A DNA stretch of 64,000 bases. Source: Methylocaldum sp002005105 (GTDB taxonomy: Bacteria > Pseudomonadota > Gammaproteobacteria > Methylococcales > Methylococcaceae). The stretch spans positions 1,612,001-1,676,000 of the forward strand of contig NZ_CP194902.1 in assembly GCF_051027545.1 (NCBI RefSeq), given 5' to 3'. This document shows, piece after piece, positions 43,430 to 51,665 of the stretch. The notes beneath the pieces were generated by a model that saw only the letters and a list, made by a program, of their open reading frames with translations, was not told the origin of the DNA and searched no databases. Position numbers and translations under genes: made by a program. The first letter of the stretch is position 1, and each line of letters starts with the position of its first letter.

Positions 43430-45025
43430 ATGCAGGCCGCGGCGTTGTTGCAAAAGGGGATAATCGAACTGATCGTCAAGCGGTTTTCCTTCTACGCCTT
43501 GTTGACGATATGCTGGATATTGATCGCCGCTGCGGGATTGGCGTTCGCCGTTTTTCTCGACATTCAGCGGGAAACCCAGCGGTTTTCCGAGACGTCCGCC
43601 CTGATTCAAACGCAATTGGTTTCGCAAACGCGTCGCTATGTTGATGCGACACATGGACTGGCGGCATTCCTCAAGACCGAGGAGCCCATAAATCAGGAGA
43701 AGATCACTACCTACGCGCGCCTGATCTCGGACCAGGATGCCGGCATCTACTTCATGGGCACCGTTCCGAAGTTCGACAAGGAGACTTTGGAAGAATTCGT
43801 TGCCTTAAGGCTTCATGAGGGTGTCGCTTCTTCGGTACATCTTTTTTCCGATCGTAGGAATCGCCTGATTCGAGTCGCGGCTGTGGGCAAACCGTTCTTG
43901 TATGCTCCGAATTCCATTGCGCCGGACGCCGATGAGACGCGACCCTTGTCGGAGACCGATGTCGATTTGGTATCGGTACTCGGAAACGCCTTTCAGCGCG
44001 CTCTGAGGTCCGGAGAAATTGCCGCCAGTCGCTCGTTCCTGCTCAATAACGGCGATTGGGGTTATGCGCTCGTGGAGCCGGTAAGTTTAACAGGCGGCGT
44101 AAGTTTCGCCGTAGTGATATGCAGGGTGAAGGCTCTTTTCCATCTCCCTTCCGATTCCGTTGCGTTGGCGCTCACCCTGTTCGAGTCGGTGCACGCTGGA
44201 GCAAATCCGGGTGACAAGTTGATTCATAAGCAGGCTTCGCCGGCAACGCCCCTCGAATCCAGCTTGTTTCCCAAGCTGCTTTTTCGCAGCTCTTTCGGAG
44301 AGCCGGAGAAACACTTATCTCTCGAAATCGAACAACAATTGGGGTGGGCGAATCTTGATTGGAACCGGCTGAACCTGATTTTTGTGGGATCCTTGGCATG
44401 TCTCCTCATGTTTTTCAGTGTTGCCAGAATCTATGACCGCTATGAAAAACGTAAACTCGAGGAGGGCAACAGGCTATTTTTGTTGGCCAATTTCGATCCG
44501 TTGACCGGACTGCCCAATCGTCAGTTATTCATGGATCGGTTGGATCAATCGCTGGCCGAAGCTCACCGGTCGAGGCGGAAGGTGGCCGTGCTTTACCTCG
44601 ATTTGGACGGATTTAAACAGGTCAACGACTATTACGGGCATCAGACCGGGGACAAGGTCTTGCAACGCGCCGCCCGCATTTTTCAGCATTCCGTTCGGGA
44701 AACGGATACCGTAGGCCGATTGGGAGGAGACGAATTCGTAGTGCTTCTGCAGAATATCGGAGACCGTTCCGGTGCGGAATCCGTGGCCAGGAAAATCAAG
44801 AAAGCGTTTTTCCAACCGTCCGTGGACGTCAATGGAACCAATAAGTTGATGCCGGTCTTAGGCGCTAGCGTGGGCATCGCCGTCTATCCTGAAGACGGCT
44901 CGACCACCGCCGAATTGCTGAGGGCAGCCGATCAAGCCATGTATCGGGACAAGGCCGTCGGCAAGAGCCAACAGAGTCCCACCCTTGTACTCAAATCTCT
45001 GGATTGTCATCCGGCGTCGTGGTGA
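43430..45025 (+). CDS. CHASE-domain diguanylate cyclase
   Basis: The 531-residue protein has an N-terminal membrane helix (LLTICWILIAAAGLAFAVFL), a CHASE-like periplasmic sensor (about 45-290, with RRYVDATHGLAAFLKTE and AGIYFMGTVPKF), a second helix near 325-345, and a GGDEF domain. The GGDEF motif is intact and preceded by RETD five residues before it, the inhibitory I-site, so product feedback is expected. It makes cyclic di-GMP in response to an unknown periplasmic ligand. The ATG at 43430 is the first that leaves the divergent small gene intact; an in-frame extension to 43283 exists but lacks support. Confidence 0.86.
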   Translation: MQAAALLQKGIIELIVKRFSFYALLTICWILIAAAGLAFAVFLDIQRETQRFSETSALIQTQLVSQTRRYVDATHGLAAFLKTEEPINQEKITTYARLISDQDAGIYFMGTVPKFDKETLEEFVALRLHEGVASSVHLFSDRRNRLIRVAAVGKPFLYAPNSIAPDADETRPLSETDVDLVSVLGNAFQRALRSGEIAASRSFLLNNGDWGYALVEPVSLTGGVSFAVVICRVKALFHLPSDSVALALTLFESVHAGANPGDKLIHKQASPATPLESSLFPKLLFRSSFGEPEKHLSLEIEQQLGWANLDWNRLNLIFVGSLACLLMFFSVARIYDRYEKRKLEEGNRLFLLANFDPLTGLPNRQLFMDRLDQSLAEAHRSRRKVAVLYLDLDGFKQVNDYYGHQTGDKVLQRAARIFQHSVRETDTVGRLGGDEFVVLLQNIGDRSGAESVARKIKKAFFQPSVDVNGTNKLMPVLGASVGIAVYPEDGSTTAELLRAADQAMYRDKAVGKSQQSPTLVLKSLDCHPASW

Positions 45026-45295
45026 CGATCACTGCTTTTCCAACGCATCCCGTCACAAGTACTTCCGGAGCGGCGTCAGAACGAAAGACTGATCGCCGCG
45101 TCCCCGGCGCGGCGCATTGAGCTCGTTTGCGTCCGGCTCCGGCGTTTTTTGGGGTCCATTCAGCTATCGCGATTTATACCGGCGACTTCGTTTCAGAACC
45201 GCGCAGGGACAAGCGGGTCCTAATCATTAGGAGCGGAAATCCTCCGATTACTGCTTTAAAGCATTGAATATTCATTGTGGATACGGAGGTCTGTC

Positions 45296-45694
45296 ATGAA
45301 AACATCAATCATCATCACCGTGCTCGCATTGCTGGGTTCATCCTGGGCAGCGGCTGAGCAACAGCGAGTTCCGGGAACTCCCAACCCGGATGAAGCGACT
45401 GAAAGATCCCTGGACATTACCAACCAGCCGGCCGAGCCGCCGGCCCAGCGCCCGTCCGGCCAGCAGATCGAAAAGGACATACCGGCGACCAAGCATCAGG
45501 TCGAGGTCGAACGGGAAATCAAGAGCGAGCGTTTCAAAAAGCTGGACGAGAACCGCGACGGCCTGATTTCCGAAAGCGAAGGTCGCTCCGACAGCAAGTT
45601 AATGGAACGTTGGCGCGAAATGGACAGGAATCAGGATGGCCAATTGGATCCGGATGAGTTTTCGAAGTTCGAGCAGAACGAACCAGCCGAATAG
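45296..45694 (+). CDS. Secreted EF-hand protein
   Basis: The 132-residue protein has a signal peptide (MKTSIIITVLALLGSSWAAA, cleavage near 20), a Pro-rich linker, and two EF-hand loops: DENRDGLISESE near 86 and DRNQDGQLDPDE near 113. Each loop has the D-x-N-x-D-G pattern for calcium. It should sit in the periplasm and bind Ca2+ or related ions. CGGAGG precedes the ATG. It stands alone between the cyclase and the divergent secreted unknown, so the role is open. Confidence 0.85.
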   Translation: MKTSIIITVLALLGSSWAAAEQQRVPGTPNPDEATERSLDITNQPAEPPAQRPSGQQIEKDIPATKHQVEVEREIKSERFKKLDENRDGLISESEGRSDSKLMERWREMDRNQDGQLDPDEFSKFEQNEPAE

Positions 45695-45881
45695 CCGGCT
45701 GCGTAAATGCGGACTGGCGCATTGTCATTTCCACCTCGAAGACGCTATTGCCGATTCCTTCGGGGGCGCCGCAACTATCCCTGCCGCTTTCAACGGCTCA
45801 CGGCCGCTCAGAAGGTGATCTTTCCTCGGGTCGCATCGGGTGTCGCTTTCGGCGGCACCCTCATTTCAAGCGGAGCATTGG

Positions 45882-46523
45882 CTATCCCGTCTTGCCAAGC
45901 ATGGTCTTACGGAGATAGGCGAACGGTTTTGCCGATTGCGTGAATGACCGAAGCGGCCGGGCCATTGCGGTAAAGCCGAGCGTCTTCAAGATTTCATGCG
46001 GGTCGCCTTGTGGAGTTTGAAGCAAGGCTTGATCGAGTCCGTGTATCGCTAAATAGCATGGATCGTCCGGGACGGACCCCAGGCTTAGCGGATTCAAGGT
46101 TCGTAGGGCAGGGCCGACCTTGGTCGGTACGCAACCGACAGCAAAACTGTTACGAGGTTCCGATTCAACCAGATCGCGGCTGCCGAGGGCATGATAGTCA
46201 CCGCGGCCCATCAGCGGTTGACCGGGATATTCGGCATTTGAACAGCAAGACCAGCCGTCCTCCACCGTAAGAATGCAGAAGACCATAATGATCGGCTTTT
46301 CACATTCCGAAACGGCCTTTATCACCGGCTCCCCCTGTTCGAATGTCCTTTGTCTGACGATGCAGCGGTCGGTTTCCGTGAAGGAAAAATGCGAGTCAAC
46401 GTCAAAGGATGTCGGATACTTTGCACCGAACGAGATGCTCGACGGAACGGCCGGCTTAGCGGCGACGACGCCCGACAAAATCGAAACCGCTGCGGCGGCA
46501 GCGGCAATGCTGAGGGTTTTCAT
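45882..46523 (-). CDS. Secreted protein of unknown function
   Basis: The 213-residue protein starts MKTLSIAAAAAAVSILSGVVAA, a clear signal peptide. The rest has seven Cys residues, suggesting disulfide bonds (CIVRQRT, CEKP, CILTVEDGWSCCSN), and no recognised domain. It ends with a basic tail (RKTMLGKTG). It is probably periplasmic or exported. It reads divergent from the TraR-like gene and convergent with the EF-hand gene. Confidence 0.55.
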   Translation of the reverse strand: MKTLSIAAAAAAVSILSGVVAAKPAVPSSISFGAKYPTSFDVDSHFSFTETDRCIVRQRTFEQGEPVIKAVSECEKPIIMVFCILTVEDGWSCCSNAEYPGQPLMGRGDYHALGSRDLVESEPRNSFAVGCVPTKVGPALRTLNPLSLGSVPDDPCYLAIHGLDQALLQTPQGDPHEILKTLGFTAMARPLRSFTQSAKPFAYLRKTMLGKTG

Positions 46524-46815
46524 AGGGTTCTTCCTTGAGATGGTTTCCGTCGCTCGTGTCTCGTTCGGAGTCCCGATCAGCTACCAAATTGTGCGTACAA
46601 GAAGATACCCGCATCAATTCGCGGCATAACATAAGTATGCTTCCATAGGTGTACAAACCTATACCGTCGGCTCGACTTACTCGACACCATTAAGTACCAA
46701 TACGGTAGCGGGAACTGAATAAGCGGCGACTTTCTCGAAGGGGTTAGGTCGCCTGATGTGCCTTGCTGATACGGTTCCAGGCGGAAATTTCCCTCATGCT
46801 AAGGAGGCTGCCGAC

Positions 46816-47088
46816 ATGGACTATATCGATATTGCTCAGATCGTTGAAGAATGTACGCGAGCCGAAGCGTTGCAACGCCTGAAGGCGTCATTGGCCGAGA
46901 ACGAACAACAAATTACCGACCCCGAACGGGGGCTGGTGGTTTGTCTCGATTGCGAGGCTCCTATTCCTTTGGAGCGCCTTGCGGCCAATCCCCGCGCGGT
47001 ACGCTGCATCGATTGCCAACTGGAGTACGACCGCGAGCAGCAGAACGAGGCTCGGTTATATCCGAATTTCGATGACCGGGATAAGTGA
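46816..47088 (+). CDS. DksA/TraR-type zinc-finger protein
   Basis: The 90-residue acidic protein has two CxxC pairs (CLDCEAPIPLERLAANPRAVRCIDCQ, near 43-68) with the spacing of the DksA/TraR C4 finger, and a short helical N-terminus. It lacks the long coiled coil of DksA and resembles TraR, which binds RNA polymerase without ppGpp. GGAGG lies before the ATG. The next gene is a histidine kinase 237 bases later. Confidence 0.82.
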   Translation: MDYIDIAQIVEECTRAEALQRLKASLAENEQQITDPERGLVVCLDCEAPIPLERLAANPRAVRCIDCQLEYDREQQNEARLYPNFDDRDK

Positions 47089-47324
47089 GGTCTCGCACTT
47101 TGGTCCAGCATCTGTTCGGCGTAATTGCCCGCCGCTTTTGCGAAAACCGGTACGAGACCTGATCGAGTCTACCGTTTGCTCGCGATACGGTTGGTTTCGC
47201 CGATTTATTCGTGCTGCTCTGCAAGGCTCTCGCGCATCCAGAGCAGCAATGTAATTTGCCGGGTCGCTTGGTATCCACGCGATACGGCAAAGATGTTTTC
47301 AAGGACCAAAATGGACTGAGTGTT

Positions 47325-48161
47325 ATGTTGCCATCCGATTGTAGCGTCCAGCTCATGGACATTGACGATTCGATATCCGCCGAAGACGCCATTTCGGTTC
47401 AGTCGCGAAAAGACGAATTTCTCGCGATGCTGGCTCATGAATTGCGCAATCCGTTGGCATCCATCCGTAACGCGGTCGAAGTGTTGCGCCGCTTGGACTT
47501 GCAAGAGCCAAGGGCGGAGTGGGCACGGGAGGTGGTGGACCGCCAGGCGGCTCAGTTGTCCCGAATGATCGACGACTTGCTCGACGTATCCAGGATTACC
47601 CGAGGGACGATTACGCTTCGCCCGGCCCCGCTCAATCTCGCTGCGATAATCGTTCGGGCCATCGAAGTCAATTTGCCGCTGATCAAGGCCCGTCGGCTCA
47701 AGCTCATCGTCGAATCGGGGCCGCTCGATCTCGATCTGGACGGTGATGAGGTGCGCCTTACCCAAGCCTTGGCCAATATTCTCAACAATGCCGCAAAATA
47801 CAGTAACGAGGAGGGGCGGATTTGGCTCTCGGTGGAGATCGAATCGGGCCAAGCGGCCGTGCACGTCAAGGACGAGGGAATCGGCATACCTCCCGAGCTT
47901 TTGTCCCACATTTTCGATCTGTTTACTCAAGGGCCGAGGACATTGGACCGCACGCAAGGCGGCCTGGGGATAGGGCTTTCCGTGGTGCGACGCTTGATCG
48001 AAATGCATGGCGGGAAAGTGGAGGTTTCCAGCGAGGGCGAAGGACGCGGCACCGAGTTCGTCGTGTGGCTGCCGCTCCGAGGCGAACAAGGCCTTATTTC
48101 CGGTCGCGATCCTCACGATTCTCCGGCGACCTGGTCCCGGCTAAACTTTTTGGCAACGTAG
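47325..48161 (+). CDS. Sensor histidine kinase without sensor domain
   Basis: The 278-residue protein has only about 30 residues before HisKA (FLAMLAHELRNPLASIRN, His38) and then HATPase_c with N-box NILNNAAKYS, G1 DEGIGIPPE and G2 GGLGIGLSV. It has no membrane or PAS domain, so it is either a truncated descendant or uses a separate sensor. Its kinase core is strikingly like residues 505-740 of the hybrid kinase at 4520 (shared RQxxQxSRxxDDLLDxSRITRGTI), so they are paralogues. The ATG at 47325 is the nearest to the core; the true start may be upstream. A terminator follows the stop. Confidence 0.75.
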   Translation: MLPSDCSVQLMDIDDSISAEDAISVQSRKDEFLAMLAHELRNPLASIRNAVEVLRRLDLQEPRAEWAREVVDRQAAQLSRMIDDLLDVSRITRGTITLRPAPLNLAAIIVRAIEVNLPLIKARRLKLIVESGPLDLDLDGDEVRLTQALANILNNAAKYSNEEGRIWLSVEIESGQAAVHVKDEGIGIPPELLSHIFDLFTQGPRTLDRTQGGLGIGLSVVRRLIEMHGGKVEVSSEGEGRGTEFVVWLPLRGEQGLISGRDPHDSPATWSRLNFLAT

Positions 48162-48201
48162 TGATCAACCGCCTGAGGCTATGGTTGCTTTCCTAAGCTC
48201 A

Positions 48202-48225
48202 AGCCGGACGTTGTCCGGCTTTTTT
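48202..48225 (+). terminator. Rho-independent terminator of the kinase gene
   Basis: AGCCGGAC (48202-48209) pairs with GTCCGGCT (48213-48220) and is followed by T6. It lies 40 bases after the stop codon. Confidence 0.9.
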
Positions 48226-48294
48226 CGTCGTTCGATCGCGGGTTAAAGCCCGCTCCCACTCATAATTCCATTCGGCATTCGAGTGAACACTCAT

Positions 48295-48475
48295 CGTAGG
48301 GTGGGTTAGCCCTTCGACAGGCTCAGGACGGGCCCCTCGGCTCCGCTCGGGACAGGCCCTTCGACAAGCCTGTCCTGAGCATCGTCGAAGGGCTCAGGAC
48401 AGGCTCCGCGTAACCCATCGATTCAAGGTCGCTCGATGGGTTTCGCTTCGCTCTACCCATCCTACAAGAATGAAT
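48295..48475. repeat. Dispersed inverted repeat region (CCCTTCGAC-type)
   Basis: A unit of about 19 bases (CCTTCGACAGGCTCAGGAC) recurs three times in direct or inverted form between 48309 and 48411. Examples are CCCTTCGAC at 48357-48365 facing GTCGAAGGG at 48384-48392. A second pair, CCATCGATTCAAGG and ...CGATGGGT, follows. This is the common palindromic dispersed repeat of environmental bacteria. No gene lies in the 395 bases between the kinase and norR. Confidence 0.7.
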
Positions 48476-48557
48476 TCCTCGGAAAGCGATTTGGAATAAG
48501 GCGCCTGCAATCAATCCATACGCGCCAACGGAAACGACGATAAGAAATGCCGCGGCG

Positions 48558-50129
48558 TCAAGCCATGCGGCTGATCGGCTTTAGTCCGAGGCGCCTGGCA
48601 AGGCGATGCAGATTGCCCCGGTCCAGTCCCAGGCGGCGAGCCGTTTCCGACCAATTGAAACGGCACTCGTCCAGCGTCTTGAGGATCAACTGCCGCTGAA
48701 AATCGTCCACCGCACGTGCAAGCGATATCGGGTTCGTTCCGAACGCCAAGCCGGTCTTGGCATCCACGCTCCAGTGGATTTCAGAGCCGATGTCCAAATC
48801 TTCGGGTTGCAAGGTCAACGAACGTCCCCGGTCCGCCGAGGCGCGCAGAGCGGCGCGGAGAACGACGTGCTCGAGTTCCCGTACGTTGCCGGGCCATGAA
48901 TAGGCCCTCAGGGCTTCGATGGTCGCGGGCGCCAGGTTGGCGCGGTCCAAGCCCAGGCGCGTCCGCGCCTGATCCAGGAAATATCCGGCCAGCGGTGCAA
49001 TATCCGTGAGCCGTTCCCGCAGCGGCGGTACGTTCAAAGGGTACACGCTGAGCCGATGATAGAGGTCGGCTCGGAACCGCCCCGCCTTCACCTCTTCGTC
49101 GAGCTGCCGATTGGTTGCGGCGATGATGCGGACGTCGGCCCGGTGGCTCTTGTCCGAGCCGAGCCGCTGGATCTCGCCGAATTGCAGGGCACGCAGCAGC
49201 TTCGCTTGGATAGCCAGGGGCAGTTCGCCGACTTCGTCCAGAAACAAAGTGCCTCCCTCCGCCAACTCGAATTTGCCGGCCCGATCGGTATGGGCGCCGG
49301 TGAAAGCGCCGCGGACATGTCCGAACAGTTCGCTTTCGGCCAAGGACTCCGGCAGCGCGGCGCAGTTCACGTACACCAGGGGTTGGTCGGCCCGCAGCGA
49401 TTGCGCGTGTATGACGCGAGCGACCACCTCCTTGCCCACCCCGGTTTCTCCCATCACCAGGACCGTCAGATCGGATCGGGCTACGATACCGATGTTGCGC
49501 CTCAGTTCCTGCAGCGCGGGGCTGTCGCCGAGTATCTGCCCGCGGCGCTGTAGGGCCTCGTTGACCAGTTCGCTGGTCACCAGTTCGCGGTGTCTAGCCA
49601 ATCTTTCGAGCGCACTGATAAAGGATTCGTGACGCAGCGCCACCGTCGCGATGGCGGCAAAGGTCTGGAATATGTGGTCGTCTATGCCGTCGAATACGCC
49701 GGGTTTTAACGCATCCGCCGAGAGCACTCCGAGCAGGGTGTTCTCGTTATAAAGGCTACAGCCGATACAGGAATGGACGGGCAATCGGCCTCCGGCATCA
49801 TTCAGCAATAGCGAATCGTAAGGATCGGGCCTAGGGTCGTCGGCCTCGAATCGGATCGGTGTTCTCGAACCGAGGATCGCCGCCAGCCGGGGATGTTGCT
49901 CCGGGGCGAATTGGCGTCCCATGACCTCGGGCGAAAGGCCCCGCGTCGCCACGGGCACGAGTACCCCGTCTTGGAAGCGCAACAGGGCGCAAGCGTGATT
50001 TCCCGTGACTTTGGCGAAAATTTCGAGAAATCCCTCGAGGCGCTCTTTCATCGAAAGATTCGCCGTCAGGCTCAAGACCGCTTCGCGAATCGCGCTCTCG
50101 GTCGTTCTTATCTTCGAGCGTTCGTTCAT
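48558..50129 (-). CDS. norR: Sigma-54-dependent nitric-oxide regulator NorR
   Basis: The 523-residue protein has an N-terminal GAF domain with the NorR-type stretch VPVATRGLSPEVMGRQFAPEQHPRL (about 55-79), an AAA+ domain (GETGVGKEVVARVIH, Walker A; GAFTGAHTDRAG, the loop that contacts sigma-54; FLDEVGELP, Walker B) and a C-terminal Fis-type HTH (WSETARRLGLDRGNLHRLARRLG). In E. coli the GAF domain carries a non-haem iron that senses nitric oxide and activates norVW. Here the adjacent divergent genes are a lipoprotein and an efflux system, not norVW. Confidence 0.9.
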   Translation of the reverse strand: MNERSKIRTTESAIREAVLSLTANLSMKERLEGFLEIFAKVTGNHACALLRFQDGVLVPVATRGLSPEVMGRQFAPEQHPRLAAILGSRTPIRFEADDPRPDPYDSLLLNDAGGRLPVHSCIGCSLYNENTLLGVLSADALKPGVFDGIDDHIFQTFAAIATVALRHESFISALERLARHRELVTSELVNEALQRRGQILGDSPALQELRRNIGIVARSDLTVLVMGETGVGKEVVARVIHAQSLRADQPLVYVNCAALPESLAESELFGHVRGAFTGAHTDRAGKFELAEGGTLFLDEVGELPLAIQAKLLRALQFGEIQRLGSDKSHRADVRIIAATNRQLDEEVKAGRFRADLYHRLSVYPLNVPPLRERLTDIAPLAGYFLDQARTRLGLDRANLAPATIEALRAYSWPGNVRELEHVVLRAALRASADRGRSLTLQPEDLDIGSEIHWSVDAKTGLAFGTNPISLARAVDDFQRQLILKTLDECRFNWSETARRLGLDRGNLHRLARRLGLKPISRMA

Positions 50130-50185
50130 ATTTCAAAGGTTCGTAGTCGAACATTCCCATAGAGGCGTAGTCGAATTAACCACAG

Positions 50186-50204
50186 TGCTGTCATAGTGAC
50201 AGCA
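50186..50204. promoter_or_regulatory. NorR-type operator 1
   Basis: TGCTGTCATAGTGACAGCA is a perfect 19-bp palindrome whose core GTCATAGTGAC fits the NorR consensus GTCA-N3-TGAC. It lies about 60 bases upstream of the norR start. Confidence 0.65.
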
Positions 50205-50246
50205 ATGAGTTCTTGTGGCAATTGGCGCGTTATTTCCGAATGCACG

Positions 50247-50395
50247 GTTATTAACCCTGCCTCTAAATTAGGCCGGGTTAATCCGGGGCAGGGATGCCCA
50301 GGCGCGGCGACAAGCCGCGTAAGCCCAGGCCGGGCGTGTGCCGGGCCTGGGCGGCGGCCCGAAATACCAGAAGGGTATTTACGGGCCTGATTAAT
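50247..50395 (+). repeat. 149-bp structured dispersed repeat, copy 1
   Basis: This copy matches 58167-58315 in length, order and most bases. It can fold into five hairpins: TTAACCC/GGGTTAA (50250-50280), CCGGGGC/GCCC (near 50283-50302), CGCGGC/GCCGCG (50303-50319), GCCCAGGC.../...GCCTGGGC (50322-50352) and GGCCCG-AAATACC/GGTATTT-CGGGCC (50356-50387). TTAATC and GATTAA flank the last four. It encodes no protein and lies between the two NorR sites. It could be a non-autonomous mobile element or a structured RNA. Confidence 0.75.
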
Positions 50396-50458
50396 GGATT
50401 CGAAGCTTTGTTGGAGGGTTGAAGGTCAGGCCGGGTTGTTGTTTGTTGTCGAGTCGAT

Positions 50459-50469
50459 GTCATTATGAC
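50459..50469. promoter_or_regulatory. NorR-type operator 2
   Basis: GTCATTATGAC is a perfect palindrome fitting GTCA-N3-TGAC. It lies 53 bases upstream of the sigma-54 promoter, a usual distance for an activator site. Between operators 1 and 2 stands the 149-bp repeat. Confidence 0.6.
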
Positions 50470-50522
50470 GACATTGGCCGGTGTTTCTTTGAAATGTTTT
50501 TTGAATTCAATCACCTGCGTTG

Positions 50523-50538
50523 TGGCATTAGGGTTGCT
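50523..50538 (+). promoter_or_regulatory. Sigma-54 (-24/-12) promoter for the efflux operon
   Basis: TGGCAT-TAGGG-TTGCT matches the TGGCAC-N5-TTGCW consensus at all but one base. It reads toward the lipoprotein gene at 50668, leaving a leader of about 120 bases. NorR sites lie upstream. Confidence 0.7.
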
Positions 50539-50667
50539 AAGGATGGGGCACGGGTGCCCGGCGCATCGGACATGTCTACGTCGGAAAGCGACGAATAGCT
50601 TGTTCGAAGCGATGTCCGGGTTCTTTATCTCGCACTGGATTCCATGGGACTGGGGTACCTCCCAAAT

Positions 50668-51561
50668 ATGAAACGTTATAGCTTGTTGCTGTTTTTGCTG
50701 GTTGCACTGAACGCTTGTCTCGCTCCTCCGATCAAGCCGCCTGCCGACCGGTCGGGCAGCTTGCAGTCGATCCTCGTGATTCCGGTGGAACCGCCGCCCC
50801 TCGAAGTGATGCCGGACCTCATCGAATCCCGGCTGCCCATTTATCGGCAAAACGATACCGTTCCTTACGATCTGTTTCTGGAAAGGAAGATTTACCGGAA
50901 TCCCGGCGGAGTACTGATCGCCGGACTGGTAAGCCACAATGATATCGTGCCGGAACCGTCTCTCCCGCGAATCGCGTCCGTGGCAGACAATCCTGAGCTG
51001 GCTCCGGTCGCCTCGCTGGCGGAGAACTGGGCCCCCACGCTGGTGTTGGCGCGGGAAGCGGCCGAGATGTTGACCGCCGGGGGATTCAAAGCCGTTTCCG
51101 CCGAGCAGTACTACCCGTTGCCGATCGCCCCCGGCAACCGCACCGCAAATCTCGCCTACTGGCATAACGCCATCCGGCAGTGGTACAACGGCGACACCTC
51201 GTCCGTCGATTATCGGTCCCACGCCAAAGAGCGGGTGGATGCCGTGCTGGAGGTGGGAATCGGGACCTACAGGATTTTCGAGTCGCAGACGCCCTTGCAG
51301 GTGCTGGTCAAGCTGATTGACCCCGCCACCGGGCAAGTCATCGGAAGAGCCGATGCCGATGCGTATCCGGTGGCCGGAGCGGCACCCAATCTTCTCGACC
51401 ACGAAGCGGAAAAGTTCAAGCAGCTCGTGACCGATGTCGGCGCGAAGCTCGTTCGCCGCGGCTTGGCCGACTTGGGGCTGCCGGCGCCGCGGCAAGCCCG
51501 GTCCGATCAGCAGAGCATCGAAGCCGCTTCGGCGGCTATGGCGAGCAGCCGCTCCGAATGA
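50668..51561 (+). CDS. Lipoprotein, first gene of the efflux cluster
   Basis: The 297-residue protein has a lipoprotein signal peptide (MKRYSLLLFLLVALNAC, lipobox LNAC, Cys17). The mature part includes ILVIPVEPPPLEV, PVASLAENWAPTLV near 117 and DVGAKLVRRGLADLGLP near the end. I recognise no named family; the pattern resembles envelope lipoproteins with a GNA1162-like or DUF fold. The MFS gene starts about 105 bases after its stop, so it likely belongs to the NorR-controlled operon. The chosen ATG is the one at the signal peptide. Confidence 0.7.
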   Translation: MKRYSLLLFLLVALNACLAPPIKPPADRSGSLQSILVIPVEPPPLEVMPDLIESRLPIYRQNDTVPYDLFLERKIYRNPGGVLIAGLVSHNDIVPEPSLPRIASVADNPELAPVASLAENWAPTLVLAREAAEMLTAGGFKAVSAEQYYPLPIAPGNRTANLAYWHNAIRQWYNGDTSSVDYRSHAKERVDAVLEVGIGTYRIFESQTPLQVLVKLIDPATGQVIGRADADAYPVAGAAPNLLDHEAEKFKQLVTDVGAKLVRRGLADLGLPAPRQARSDQQSIEAASAAMASSRSE

Positions 51562-51665
51562 CAAGGGCGGCTGCGCTTCATGCTCATCGCCTGCCCTCTG
51601 GAAAAGGCGGCGCCGGCGGATGGCCGCTGCGCCGCCCGGCTGACTGCGGTCAAGGCGTCGATTAG

